Source: Onchocerca lupi (Eukaryota; Nematoda; Chromadorea; Rhabditida; Onchocercidae). From it: a stretch of 64,000 bases of DNA. The notes below the pieces were generated by a model, which did not search any database, was not told where the DNA came from, and saw only the letters and a program-made list of their open reading frames with translations. The stretch lies in contig JAOVVO010000404.1 of the NCBI GenBank assembly GCA_028564675.1, forward strand, positions 1 to 64,000. Reading direction: 5' to 3'. Below are positions 52,201-64,000 of this stretch, piece after piece; the stretch's first letter is position 1; each line of letters begins with the position of its first letter. The translations under genes were made by a program, and so were the position numbers.

Positions 52201-52318
52201 AATAGAGAGAACTAAATCTTCCAGTCTTTATCAGAAGGCATCAGCAAGATATCAACGAAATTATGCTAATGAATTAATGTCAAACATCAAAGGAATAAGC
52301 AGTAAATTTGTCTCCTAG
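48445..52318 (+). CDS. Ser/Thr-rich type II membrane protein, family unknown
   Basis: Exons: 48445-48646, 48993-49120, 49251-49435, 49567-49647, 49751-50070, 50429-50658 and 50837 onward; all junctions agree in phase. The first exon encodes a basic cytosolic segment and one membrane helix (WILFALILLLIIIAAIIVPP, about residues 33-52), with no cleavable signal, so type II topology is likely. The outside part has Thr/Ser-rich stretches with sequons. Two segments (TNILFVPDEAMY and KLSLIVIPSAYSISADEVTT followed by LHQLILHNLV) faintly recall fasciclin repeats, but this is weak. The last exon either stops at 50998 (435 aa) or uses the GTAAGA donor at 50995 and joins in frame to 52147-52318, adding a basic tail (491 aa). 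The long stretch between looks like decayed coding sequence. Function unknown. Confidence 0.55.
51038..51144. repeat. 38-bp tandem repeat, about 2.8 copies
   Basis: The unit begins CATATCCTCAATTAATGAGA and repeats at 51038, 51076 and 51114 with one to three changes. It sits in the possible last intron of the membrane-protein gene. Confidence 0.9.
51146..51875 (+). pseudogene. Decayed coding-like sequence
   Basis: Several plus-strand frames in different phases read like extracellular Ser/Thr- and Glu/Lys-rich protein. Examples are EGIPIESATIATNPKIR near 51317, KTILPEEEKQLPI near 51530, ESPSTMFLEVELSKLMSEMD near 51590, and a 48-codon frame from about 51728 containing STIELEYLSTDGVMDASPGL. They are broken by stops and shifts and lack pyrimidine-rich acceptors. 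The likeliest reading is an eroded part of the membrane-protein gene; unrecognised exons are the alternative. Confidence 0.35.
52105..52190. repeat. Long inverted repeat, 36/37-bp arms
   Basis: Left arm 52105-52140 and right arm 52154-52190 are reverse complements apart from one mismatch and one extra base, with a 13-nt loop. The loop contains the TTCCAG 3' splice site proposed for the last exon of the membrane-protein gene, and the right arm is the start of that exon. Confidence 0.85.
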
Positions 52319-54079
52319 CATATGTGATACTTATGAGATCTTAACGTAGAAATAGATATGTTCTAATCGGAAACTAAACTGTAATCAGGAATCGCCCGTT
52401 GATCAATATCTAATCAACATTGCTTCTTTTCTTCAGCTTTGTCTAAAATATCTGCCCATGCTGGTTACCTATTTCACATAAAAGTCGTTGTTTCGTTGTG
52501 TTGCAATCCCAACAAGGAAGAAGACTACGAGTGACAATTAATATGGCAATGAATAATGATAATGGAAATAAATGATGACACATTAGACATCAGCAGAATA
52601 GAGAACCATATGCGGGAAAACGATTCGTTTTCTCATCCTTTCAAAATCATTTTTCAATGATGTGAAATTCGCGGTCGTCTATCAATTCATTTTTTACATG
52701 GCTGAAGTGATGGAACATGAAAGCTTCCTTCTGAAAATATCAAGATATACCTTTCCCAGGGAATAATTCATTTCCAATTTAAATAAGATGATTTGTTTGA
52801 TGAATAATCTGTAAAAAATGTCATAAAAAATATGGACTCTGTCATAAAGAAATAAAGACTTTTTTCTGATGATTCTTGTCAGCAGAATTGCCATTTTTTA
52901 ATCAGGAAAAAATGATACATCCAATAAGATTCATCTTCATTTATCCATATACTATATATGAATCAAGAAAAAAGTGTTCGTTTGTTCAAAAGCTTGTATC
53001 TCCGAAAGTTTTTAAACACGCGTCTTGTTTGTATAAAAACACGCGCCTATTCGAATGCAACGTCGCATGAAAAGTTCAAATCAATCAATGAAGAATTTGA
53101 AATGTTATGTGGAAATGAACAACGAATATATACATTTTTATTTATATAAATATAATATAGATGATTAGAAATCGATTTTTCAGGTGTGATTGCGGAGGAA
53201 GGCAACTAAAATATTTCTCCAATCAAACAATGCAAACATTGTATATTTTGTAAGCAAAAAAAAAAAAGGAAATTCAGATTCTATGAGCTATACATGTTAT
53301 ATTTTTGTTTCTGCGTCAAATATTTGAAAAAATTCTAGGATCGATGTAAAAAATAATGCTAGATTGTGCACATAGTCAATTTCTACTTTATTTTTTTATA
53401 ATTAACGTATCATTCCTCTTATTAATTAATAATAAAACTTACTAGTTAATTATTGTATTATATTATTGGGATCACTGCTTAGTTATGTGCTATCCATTCA
53501 GAAATTTTGTCTTATCATTTTAAATGACGTTTTACGATTTAAATAACGTTTTATTATATTCTTTTGATATGCATAATTAAGCTAGCAATTTTTTTTTTTT
53601 TGTTATTTGATTTGAATGCCAATAAATTTTCATTACTTTCTCGTACAGTCTTCCATTCCATTTCATAAAAATTTATAACAAATGATTTGATAAGATAATA
53701 ACGAAACAATAACTGAATAAAATAATAATTCTTCGATTTTTAACAATAAACCAGATTGGATGATGGAAGAAGAGATGGTATAATAATATGAATGCTATTC
53801 GACTTCGCTTATTTCAGGATGGAAATGGTTTCCGATATCATTAATGAATAATTTCGATACGTGATTATTGACATTTTCATAATCGAATGTGTTGTTGGTT
53901 TTTTTTTTTTTTTTTTTTTTTTTTGGAATTCCAATAATGAGTTTTAATCATATTTAATATTTGATAACAGTTATTAATATTTTGAGTCGCATGCATGTGT
54001 CCTAATAAATTGTTTTTTTTTTTCTTTTTTAAATTATTTCTTGTTTCCAAGCATTTGCTCAAATACTCATTATACCATT

Positions 54080-54112
<33 letters not shown>

Positions 54113-54354
54113 GCATGACTTTGCTTTGTCATTTGATACCATTTTATTTAAGTTTAAATAATTAATCATTAAAAAAAAGGAAAAACAAAGTTTCTTGAAA
54201 TGAAATAGAAAATATATTACAAATGTATAGCTATAAATTAAGCAACAATTCATTAAAATATTATAAATCATTTCCTACGTACAATCGCTAGTAATAATAA
54301 TAATAATAATAGCAATTGATTAATGGCACAGTTATTTCGAAATAGTGCAACTTG

Positions 54355-54391
<37 letters not shown>

Positions 54392-57383
54392 AAGCACATA
54401 CATTGTAAATTCAGCATATTTTTAAAGTCGAATTAAGAAAATGATAAATTTCATTGAACTTTTTTTTTTCCTTCCGTAACATCAAAAGGGCCATTTTCTT
54501 CTTGCTGCTTTTGAAAAGTAACAAATTTTCGAAAATTCTTTCGGCAATTCAACCTTTTTTTTTTTTGAGATAGGATAACTCTGAAATAATGTAAAACAAA
54601 TTCTCTTTTTTTTCGTTTCAACTATTGAAGAAATTTCAGCGGAAATAGTCAATTTTAAATCATTCCACCTTCTAATCTGTCCTGTTTTCATTTTCTTCTC
54701 AATTATAAGAGCATTTTTGTTGTATTAATTAACGAAACTAAATGATGATGAATGATTGAATGCCGGACAGCAGCACTACGTTCCTCTTGCACCTGTCGTA
54801 TGTTGTAGCTAATGCATTTTTCTCATCACTTTCCCATACATTCTACTCCTTAAAAAAAAAAGACGGGGGCGTATTCAAATTTTCTTTTGTTTTTTGTTTT
54901 AGAAAATAATGACATAGGAGTGGATGTTTTTAGAAAATTGATCTCTGTAATTTATTCGTTATCATTTCGAGAACTTCAATGGCCATTGAACTGTCCAGTT
55001 TCTGTTGATAAAATTCATCTTTCAAACAAAAATGCAAAATGGAAGAAAATTTTCTTCTGCTTCTTATAAGTATTATTGATTTAATCTAATATCCTGATAA
55101 GATAAATTCATCGCTTTCTCCTCCCATTCTCCCTCTTCCTTCCCTCAATAATGATATGAATTGAAATTTTGTTTTCAAGAATTAATCAGTCTTTAAATTA
55201 ATTATCGAAGTAATTAATTGAATTTTGTTTAAATTCCCCGAAATTTTTGCAACTTATTAGCAAAATATACTTTTGTTTTATAACGACAAAATTATTGGAA
55301 TTCCACATATACATTGTCCGAATTGATATATCTATTTAACTTGCAATAAGACAAGTTCAATCTCAGTTCAGATCTCTTCAACTTTTAATGAGCCAAATTC
55401 ATTTTCACTTCACAGTTCCCTATTTTATGTTTAGATCAGCACTTCCTCGACATTATTCAAGTTAATGTTTATTCCAAATAATAAACATGGACCAAAAATA
55501 TGTCTTTTTTTTTTTTTCACATTTCATTTTGACAATTTATTTTGATTTAAAAAAGCAGAATATTCATTTTAATAAATTGAAAAAATTTAAAGCATTGAGT
55601 AAATCACAGACAATCTCGAGAATATCAACTGATGCTTATCGATCAGTTCCATTGATCTCTTATTTTTTTACTGCCATTTGAACGATTTTATCTTGAATAA
55701 ATCGAACCTAATCACAAAGCGAATGAAAAATGTGATATGAAAGGTTGCCCGCCCAAATCGAATAATTTTCCCTCCTCTGCCCTTCTTCCTCTTTTCCTGT
55801 TGTAAACAAAATTTCCAAACCCAATCGAATGAATGTTAATTCTCAACGTAGTGACATCATTATTTATCATCAATTCATATCACTTGTAAGTGGCAAATTT
55901 CTTGATCATTTTGATCTTTAACATAAACTCGAATCTAGCCAATTGTCTCTCTTGTCCATTTCATTTATCACTGACATTTATCCTTATCACAATCTTTTGA
56001 TCTGTTGATACCATCAATTTCTTACTGCGATTATTATCATTTTTTATTTCCTCGATTATTCTTATAGATTTTGTCATTAATTGTGTTCAATAGTCATTTA
56101 GGAATGCTTCGAAAACTGGCTATTTCATATCTATCAATTTTAAATGACTAAAAAGAATGTTGAAAATTAATTAAAATGTTGATTTATTAGACGCATCATT
56201 TCAATTCTTCTACTGAATCTCATTTTTTACATGCATTTCAATTATTTTAAAGTTTTTTTAATTTTTGTTAAATTTCATTGCTCAATTCATTATTACTTTT
56301 ATTACTGTGACAGCATTTCATGTCAGTATATCAACAGAATAAATGCAACCTTAGTTTTTCTAATGTCATTTTTGTTATTTTATAATATGTTGAAGACAGT
56401 TCTTGTTTCTTTTGCTTAAAAAAAAAAAGAATTAGAAAAATTTCCACTTCATTAGCTTATCTAAATTTGATGAAAATTTCCTTTTTTACTAAAATATTTG
56501 TAGTAAATTTCATAGTTATAAATTAATACGAATTAATGACAGGAAATAATAATTACATTGAAATTAATATAGCATAAAACTGATTAATATAGCAAATTTT
56601 ACATCCGAGTAGGATCAAAATAACTTATTATTCATTGGAGAAGAATGTTGAATGTGAAGCATAAATAGGATGATAAATGGGAAAATTTTTTATTGGAAAA
56701 GTTTTGCTACAAGTTCTTTTTTTTTTTTTTTTTTTTAAAAAATTTGTTGGGAAATCAAAATTTTTTAAAAAATTTTAAAAGTACGGATGAGAAGGGAGAA
56801 GAAAGAAAGGAGGAAAAGTGATTAGATATGAATAAAATTTCGTCATTCAATCTTTGATGCATTTGTTTACGCTTACGCATTCGCACTTCATGTATTCATA
56901 AATGTTTACTTTATTGCTCCATTTATTCGCCATCTTTTTTTTTTTCTTTTTTCTCATTTCATTGTTTTTTCTTTTTCTTTCCATGCATATTAAATATGTC
57001 GTTTAATTGATTTGTTTAGTGATTTGTCTCATTTAAGGTCATTTCTTTTCATGAAATCTAAACACAATGATGCGGAATTATTTTACAATCTCTCTTATCA
57101 TTCCTGATAACTATCCTATTCATCTGATCTGAGCATTATATGAAGGTGATAAAAGCTTGCTTATCATCATAATAATGATTTAAATAGGAGTAATGAAGAA
57201 ATGGGGTTCATCTTATGAATAATCAATTGCTATTCAATTTCTGTATTTTATGATAGAGTTCATATTTTTTATGATCTTTTTATGCATTATTCATCAGATA
57301 GATTATATAATCCTAATCTTGAAAAATGAATTATTCTCTGGAAAAAGTACACTTTGACATTCTAAAAACGATTATTTTTTTAG
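52319..57383. other. Gene-poor AT-rich region
   Basis: About 5 kb without a confident gene. It holds long homopolymers (A tract 54355-54389, T tracts near 53901-53924 and 56719-56736), a TTA microsatellite near 54085-54112 and a TAA microsatellite near 54291-54310. A segment after TTGTTTTAG at 54901-55066 (ENNDIGVDVFRKLIS, RELQWPLNCPVSVDKIHL) reads somewhat like an exon but could not be joined to a neighbour. The first exon of the hydrolase gene, if one exists upstream, should lie here. Confidence 0.45.
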
Positions 57384-57462
57384 TTTGACAATTTCTGATC
57401 AAATTCTTCCAATCAAACGCAAATTTACATCAAAAACTGTCATCGATTTTTTCCATTGCCTG

Positions 57463-60453
57463 ATGAATCGTATAAAATCATTGGATAGTCAAAAGTTGCT
57501 AACAAAATTAGAGGAAGTACCATCATTATTACGGACGCAACGTGTTCGAATTGATTTTTTCGATCGGCAGTCAATTGATGTGGATGCTATTGTGCAGGTT
57601 CTTTTTTACATTCCTCATTTCCCAATGCTTTAATAAAATTATAAATTTTTTAATTTTCCAATGAAATGCCGACTGTCTCAATTATGCTTACTTCTTTAAC
57701 ACATCAAATTACAATGAGTGAGAAGCTTTTGCACTGCAATTTATTATTGAATGCTGTTTAGAAAAATGTTTTTTAGAGATTTCATGAAATAACTTTTACT
57801 GAAAATATTTCTATATCACATTGCAGTTGATCAAATGATCAAGTGCTGAATATTTACAGGATAGTCTTCCAGGTGGTTCTTGCATTGGAACTGTTGTAGG
57901 TTGTCATGACACACCAGGTTCACATAATGATTTCAAATATATTTTGTCATATTTGCATACATATGGAATTCGTTTTATAGGCATTAATTTCCCAGGTCAA
58001 GGCTATACTCCACGTATGTCTTCCCTCATTTTCTCGAAAATATTGAATGAAAGATTTAGTTTATATATGTATAATATAATTCGTGAATTTTATATAATTT
58101 TTGGCGCTTTATACTGTCTTAAATTAGACGATTATTTTAATAGCGATCAAATTGAATCAAATTTAAGTAAGTTTTCTGTTTATTATTTGAAAAGAAATGT
58201 GTATTCTTCTATTTGCTTTTCATTTCTAATAGTAATATAATAGTTGATAAACGAGTAAATAAAATGTCTAAAACTTATTTATCATTTATAATTAACAAAA
58301 AAAAAAAAAATTGCTTTATAGATCGTCTCTAAAAGTAATATAATAGTTAATTAGATAAACGAATAAATAAAATGTCTAGAACTTATTTATTAATTCTAAT
58401 TAATAAAAAAAAAAAAAAATTTCTGTATAGATCGTTTCTAGTTGTAATATAATAGTTAATTAAATAAACGAATAAATAAAATGTCTAGAACTTATTTATT
58501 AATTCTAATTAATAAAAAAAAAAAAAAAAAAAAAGAAATTGCTGTATAGATCACGAAGGATTAAACTATACTAATGAGGAGCGTATGCAGTTTGTTCAAA
58601 AAATCATTAATTCAATGGATATTGGTGATAACATTGTATTCCTAGGCCATAGCCGAGGATCAGAAAATGCTCTTCGGTTAGCTGCGAGAAATCCGGTTAG
58701 ATTTTAGCAGTAAAATAAAGTAGTAAAAGATGAAGAATTATTCCGGTCACTGAATAAAAAGTCATAACGATTTTATATTTTCACTTCAAACTTATTATCT
58801 TCAAAAATATTATAACCTGATCAAAATTATATTATTTGCTTTAAAATCTTGTCTTCAGGATCGGTGTAAAGGTGTTGCACTAATTAATCCAATAGGTATT
58901 AGGACTCATCGCGGCATTAAATCCAAGCTATGGATGATTAAATGTGTTCTGTGGTTTTGGGAAACATTCAGAATATTTCATTTTATTCTACGATTTATAT
59001 TTTATGCAGGTATATGTGATTTCGGATATTTGCATTTGCACCAAAAGTATTTTCAATAATTTATCAAGTTTTTCTGATTTGGCATACTTCAAGTTTTTAG
59101 TTATTTTTTAACCACTTGGTATAAGAAATAGTGAATAATTTCTAAATAAAATGTTGGAACCATTAAAATTATTGAGATGACCATCTTAAGAGTACACTTA
59201 CTTCATTATTCTGTAGATTTTTATTGTTCTCCAAATTATCAATTCATACTTTTGATCTTTCCGTCTTTTATTCGGTATTTATTTTCAGTGTTTAAATTAA
59301 TGAAAGTAAAAGTGAGAAATGGTGATGAGGCTGCAGTTTGTCTTAAATTAACGGGTAATCTCGATCTAACTAGTCAAATGGAATACATCAATATATTGAA
59401 TGGCAATAAAACGAAAGTATGATTTGTGGAATCATTAAAATTTAAATTTTTAAAGTTTTTTGACTAAAATAGAATAATTCCTTGGAAAGTTAATATTCTA
59501 TTCATTTATCAAATTCATTTAATCTCCTCTCTTCCCCTGCCCTTCACTTATATCCTTCCTCCATTTTATCCTGGAATTTATTAGCCATTTCTTTTTTTTT
59601 GTATTATTTTGAGAAAGCCCAGGATTCATATCTATATTAATTTATACTTTTGCAGGTTTTAATAGCTTATTCAGATATGGATCATCTCATCGAAATATCA
59701 GTCAGTCAGCATTTGGCATCTCTTTTTGATAATATCATTCATGTGGTAAGCAATGCTTAAACATTTTTTTTTTTTTCTTTTCATAATCACTTCTTTCATT
59801 CTGTTTGTTTTTTTTTTTTTTTTCAAAAATGCAATTTTTCAAAACGCGATACCTTCGATACACAACAGGTATCGTGTTTTGAAAAGTTAGTTGGTAAGCA
59901 AAATTATTAATCATTTTATGGAATGACGCTCATGAAGCAGTCATTTTTAATTCTTGTGATAATTAGATCTATCAGTTCTCTTCTCATTCTAATTGTAGTC
60001 ATCTAATAATTTTTTGAATTATGTATGGTAGATTTCTTTTGACAACAGTAAATATTGATGTGTCAGATACAAAACTTCTTGTAATGTTGATAAAAAAAAT
60101 AGTTCATTTAAAAAGATATGTCAAAAATATGTCGAATAAATATATATATTTGTTATCCGAGAGCAATATTTTGCTGCAAATCCATTGAAAGGTAAGTTTG
60201 TGTGCGAAAAAATTACTATTTGCAAACATTACAGAATTGTCCATCAACAGAAGAAAATGTATCAATTTTGGATTATATTCCAAAACAGTTTGCGAAATCA
60301 GATCGATCTTTTTCGGTATGTTTCGAAAACGAAGGCCATTATTTGCAAAAATATCATGCAAAATTTATCGCTAATTGCATTTATTCAATGCTAATAGCTA
60401 GAAATACCATTCATGAAAATAGTGAAAACGGGTTAAAATCATTTTCATATTGA
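57463..60453 (+). CDS. Alpha/beta hydrolase, nematode DUF1057-like
   Basis: Exons: 57384-57597 (ATG at 57463; open upstream to a TTTTTTAG acceptor, so an earlier start in a missed exon is possible), 57860-58013, 58550-58695, 58859-59009, 59289-59416, 59656-59745 and 60235-60453. From the ATG this gives 340 aa. The fold is shown by GCHDTPGSHNDFKYI after the first core strand, the nucleophile elbow GHSRG (Ser131), an acid candidate in YSDMDHL (Asp245 or Asp247) and the catalytic His in NEGHYLQKYH (His303). GSHNDFKYI is characteristic of the group of nematode hydrolases of unknown substrate known as DUF1057; this assignment is from memory. No signal peptide in the visible part. The second intron carries a triplicated repeat that includes its own acceptor. 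Confidence 0.82.
58231..58552 (+). repeat. Tandem repeat (about 103-110 bp x 3) copying a 3' splice site
   Basis: Each unit starts AGTAATATAATAGTT, contains AAATAAAATGTCTA and an A tract, and ends in GTATAGATC or a close variant. The last copy ends at the true acceptor TATAG|ATC of hydrolase exon 3 (58550). The earlier copies carry the same TATAGATC at about 58316-58323 and 58427-58434. Confidence 0.9.
59836..59885. repeat. Inverted repeat, 19-bp arms, one mismatch
   Basis: TTTTCAAAACGCGATACCT (59836-59854) pairs with AGGTATCGTGTTTTGAAAA (59867-59885) except for one position. The loop is 12 nt. It lies in the sixth intron of the hydrolase gene. Confidence 0.85.
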
Positions 60454-63400
60454 TAACGATTGCAAAATCTAATGATTATTTTATTCCTTTTTTTTCTTTG
60501 TCATTATGAAATTTTTTTCTTTTGGCTTGTTATCATGGCCAGTTCCAAATTAATCTGAAATAGTTTGATTAAGAAATTTCGTAATTGCCAGTCTTTCCTG
60601 AATCAATTCCAAATGGTTTGATTGAAAACATTATTTTTATACATATTACTTCTGGTTATTCTTTTTTGTTGTGATAATTGACATCTAAGTACTTTCTACA
60701 TTACTGCATCAAGCATCAAAAATTTATTTGAAATTTGGAAAATACCAAAATGTTGAAATGTAAAGTAAACTTTGATCCCCAAAACGATTTTTTTTTTTTT
60801 TTTTTCTTTGGAATTATGATCAGAAAAGATTTTTGAGTGAATGATAAATTATAAGCAATATTGTAATTCGAATGAGATTTTTGTTCATTAATTTCTCTCA
60901 TTATCATTTCACGCAAAAACATCACTTTGTTTTGTTTTCGTGAAAATTCTCTTTCGCACAATCTTCCTCCTCTTCTCATACTTTTTTCGTTTCTTTTTAA
61001 GCATTTTCCGGTTTTATTGGGAAATACCAAGATTCAGTCTGATACACGAAAATTTTGTTAAAAGTACAGTAGAAGAAAACAGGAGAAATTTCACATTAAT
61101 TATGTGTTTGTTGATTGATTCTGTTGTTGAACTTGATCCATTGCTTATTGAACTTTACTTCCTGGTTCTGTCTTCAACTATTTTATTCAATTTTTTTTTC
61201 TGTATCCAAGGTATCTTTGGTCGTTCGGTGATTACCAATTTCTTATTCTGATTGATCGAACGAGTGAATGAATGTTTAAATTTTGCACTAAAATCAATTT
61301 GAACTCGGAAGTTTTTTGCATACATTCTTTCTCCTTCTGTTTTGGCCATATCACGTCACTTGACCTCTTGACCTCTCTTTTTATTTTGTCTACTCTTTTT
61401 ACAGTTATTTTTACGTTGACTTTTCCTCTTTGGTGCATCGTGAACTCTTTACTTCTTCTGATGCTTAAGAATTATGAGTAATATAGACGATTTGAATACA
61501 AATGTCGGGGCATTTCATTATGTACAACGATCTCAAAAAAAAAAAAATTGAATCCTATCCGACATTTTTTAGCACTTGCCGCATTTTCTGCTGCTACTGT
61601 AATAAGAGCTTCCGAAATAATAATCTTAGAATTTAGGAACAATTTCAAAAAAATGCTTTCTCTGCCACGTCTTTTACGAATTGTCATTAATTATTAATTA
61701 ATTTGAAAATAATTAAACTTATTTTGTGTCATTTTTTCGTTTCAACAAAGTAATGAAGAAAGTTTTTTATCGTTTTTTATTGCTTATTATACAAGAGTAA
61801 TTAAATATTTGCGATGAAATAAGAGCTTTCAAGAATTACTATCAATTAGATATCAAGCTTAAAATGTAATATCAAAAGGTCAACGAATTGATTCGCAGCT
61901 ATCTTTAGTTGATATATAATTAATAAATGTATGTGAATTTTCAGTACTTTGAATAATTTGATGTAAATATTATCTAACCTTTTATGAAATTTGAAATTTT
62001 TGAACATTTTTAAACAATTTGTACAATGCATAGGGGTAGATAAGTTACTGCTACGTTTTCTTTTAATTAATTACATGTTAGATCGATTTTTTTTTAAAGA
62101 TAACAGTGCCTAAAAATTAAAATTTTGCGGTAATTCTTAAAAGTCCCGTTAACATTACGTGTTGTTATATAGTTTAAAATTATGGAAGTCAAAGTTTTAT
62201 TTTTTAAAGCTACGTTTTCTTTCAAATCTTTGATTTTTGGTTGCTATGGTGCCTATTCTGGAGGAATAAACTCCAGGCAAAAAGTGTAAGATTTTTTATA
62301 AAATGCTGTAAATCCAACAAGTTGCAGAGGAAGATAGTGTTCAAGAATTTTTTTCTTGCCTTATAGCATAGTACGTCAGAAAGTAATAATAAAAGATATC
62401 CTAAAAGTTATTTCAAGATGAAATTAGATGTGTCTCGAAAGACTAAATTTAATTCTTATTTTTGACACTACAAATATTGCGATTTTGTATACTGTAGAAT
62501 AAAAGAGCAAGAAAATTTCGAGAATGCTCGAATAGTTTATCAGATGGAACGATAAGCTATTCGATAATTTTATGATTTTAGATTCCCATGATTATTTGTG
62601 ATTTTTCACCATAAAATTAATAATGACCAAGCATTTTCCCTTAACTTCAGTAAAAATTGCTCATTGAGCAAAAAACATGGAAATTTACTGGAAGGCAACA
62701 AATAGTTCACTGAATCATTTTGAAATTAAATTTTTGGAAAAAATTTCATTTTGAAATTAATCGGAAAAAATGATTTCGAAGAACAATCTCAAAATGAATC
62801 AATCCTGGAAAGTGCTGATTACTTAAATTTCAGTAACGCCATTTATTGCAAAAGTTTTGCATCACTTTTCGAGCAATACTTTCAATCTTCAATATACAGC
62901 TTGTAAAATTTTGTTTTTAAATTTAAATAGCTTATTTTACAAGATGCTTTTTTCGAAAAGCTGTTCTGATTGTATCGTTATAAAAACATTAAATATTTAG
63001 TAAAATGACAAATCGAACAATAATGGATAAGGGATGGCGTAAAGTAAAATTGGCAGCTATGATTAGTTTCTCGCATTCAATACTGTCACTATTTTGTAAT
63101 TTTTCGAATGTTTCCAAAAAAGTGACAAAATCTTGGCGAATCAAGAACTTCTGTGACGTTGTCAAAATGACTTGTATCATTAAAAGAGAGAAATAATTTT
63201 TTGTTCTTTTTTTTCATGTAGAAAAAATCCATCGGATTATATCGAAATAGATCTTACAAAATTGTAATATTCTGTATTGCAATATGTACCTGTCTGAAGA
63301 AGAGAAGGTTTAAGGAACGAATATGATTGATGCTTTAAGAATCTATCAAATCTGATCAATCTGATCAAAAGATGATTTGAATACATTCCCCATCGACAGT

Positions 63401-63621
63401 CATAGGTAATGTTGAGAATTAGAGTTTGAAAATCAACCTTTTTTTTTTTCAAATACTATAAGTGTAGCAAATAATTATTCTACTTATTTCGCTTTCTGTA
63501 AATTCTTTACATACGTTTGTTTAATTTTAATTTATTTGATGTTTTCTCAGTTCTTACTAACGCATTTGTTTATATTCCTTTAATTCTCATCTGTTTCTGT
63601 GTTTCCTACTAAATGTTGCAG
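60454..63621. other. Intergenic, no confident gene
   Basis: About 3.2 kb. Frames on both strands at 62989-63196 overlap each other; the plus one starts MTNRTIMDKGWRKVKLAAMI and the minus one contains KFLIRQDFVTFLETFEKL. Either might be an exon, but neither joins to a neighbour with good splice sites. Other short frames are low-complexity. Confidence 0.4.
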
Positions 63622-63886
63622 AATTGGAAATTTTGGGGAAAAATATCCGGGTACACAAGAATTATGAAACAATTCCGATTCATTCGATAGTAAGACGTAT
63701 GTCATAAAATTTGAAATTAGAGAATTGGAGTTTTTTTCATATTTTCTTTTTCCTTATGTTATGAATCAAAAAAATCGCAGATAACCAGAATCAAAGATCC
63801 CGATAAGAACGGCAGCATGAAAATTTCTTGGAAGGAATCTCACAGTTTGCAAAATATCGATCAGAAAAACGTATTTATTAATCTAG
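63622..63886 (+). CDS. Unknown protein, two internal exons, partial at right edge
   Basis: Exon 63622-63689 (after TTGCAG, ending in a GTAAGA donor) and exon 63781-63886 (after AATCGCAG, ending in a GTTTGT donor) join in frame. The peptide contains LEILGKNIRVHKNYETIPIH, then ITRIKDPDKNGSMKISWKES and HSLQNIDQKNVFINL. The gene continues beyond the window on the right and probably begins to the left of 63622. It is hydrophilic, with no membrane helix or known motif in the visible part. I do not recognise the family. Confidence 0.5.
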
Positions 63887-64000
63887 GTTTGTTTCTTGTT
63901 TTAAGAACCAATAATCTAGCTTGTCCAACAGTCCTTCAAGAATACTCATTAGTAGAAAGCTCTGTTTTTATAATAATTTACAGCAGATGATATCACATGC

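Noticed and set aside
54901..55066. Possible exon after TTGTTTTAG
   Set aside because: No donor that joins it in frame to the hydrolase gene 2.3 kb downstream, and no domain.
60716..61030. 104-codon minus-strand frame
   Set aside because: Low-complexity Lys run from a T tract and no domain; likely chance.
62989..63196. Overlapping frames on both strands
   Set aside because: Both read as open, but neither has flanking splice sites that connect to the partial gene at 63622; the choice cannot be made.
1..64000. Transposon, virus-derived or horizontally transferred gene
   Set aside because: No transposase, reverse transcriptase, integrase or terminal repeats were recognised, and all confident genes carry introns in the same style.

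Overview
The window looks like nuclear DNA of a parasitic nematode, most likely a filarial or other spirurid species. The base composition is very AT-rich. Genes are split into many short exons with GT...AG introns ending in TTTTCAG-like acceptors, several start codons sit a few bases after such an acceptor (as expected for spliced-leader trans-splicing), and one gene encodes an alpha/beta hydrolase of a type I know mainly from nematodes. The species assignment is inference. No prokaryotic operon, CRISPR array, rRNA, tRNA or intact transposon was recognised.

Layout, left to right. 1-106 (-): last visible exon of an immunoglobulin-domain gene running off the left edge. 1151-2538 (+): small secreted protein with two complement-control (sushi) modules. 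5505-6080 (-) and 8915-11380 (+): two divergently arranged secreted proteins, one of 79 residues and one with a mucin-like Thr stalk, sharing N-terminal and cysteine motifs. 12948-24070 (+): complete RTEL1 family DNA helicase, 24 exons, about 1004 aa. 25678-28538 (-): complete mitochondrial enoyl-CoA hydratase, 7 exons, 291 aa. 28885-29443 (-): two exons coding for the end (TM6, TM7, helix 8) of a GPCR-like protein. 30598-31463 (-): small secreted protein. 32702-33886 (+): possible multi-pass membrane protein with an in-frame stop. 33988-34412 (-): possible 81-aa protein. 36019-43527 (+): complete cytosolic alpha-mannosidase (MAN2C1 type, GH38), 18 exons, 1056 aa. 48445-52318 (+): Ser/Thr-rich type II membrane protein of unknown family, with decayed-looking coding sequence before its last exon. 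57463-60453 (+): alpha/beta hydrolase, 7 exons, about 340 aa. 63622-64000 (+): first visible exons of a gene running off the right edge.

Exon models were built by hand: each junction was checked for GT/AG (one GC/AG), and reading frame was followed across all exons. For the helicase, hydratase, mannosidase and hydrolase, the summed exon lengths are exact multiples of three and match known family lengths, so I trust these. The genes do not form an obvious pathway: genome maintenance, mitochondrial beta-oxidation, glycan catabolism and a set of secreted or surface proteins lie side by side.

I found no clear undescribed 'system'. The most interesting signals are the paired secreted proteins with shared motifs, an intronic tandem repeat that triplicates a 3' splice site, a duplicated 5' splice site in the mannosidase gene, a long inverted repeat whose loop holds a 3' splice site, and a cluster of atypical splice sites.
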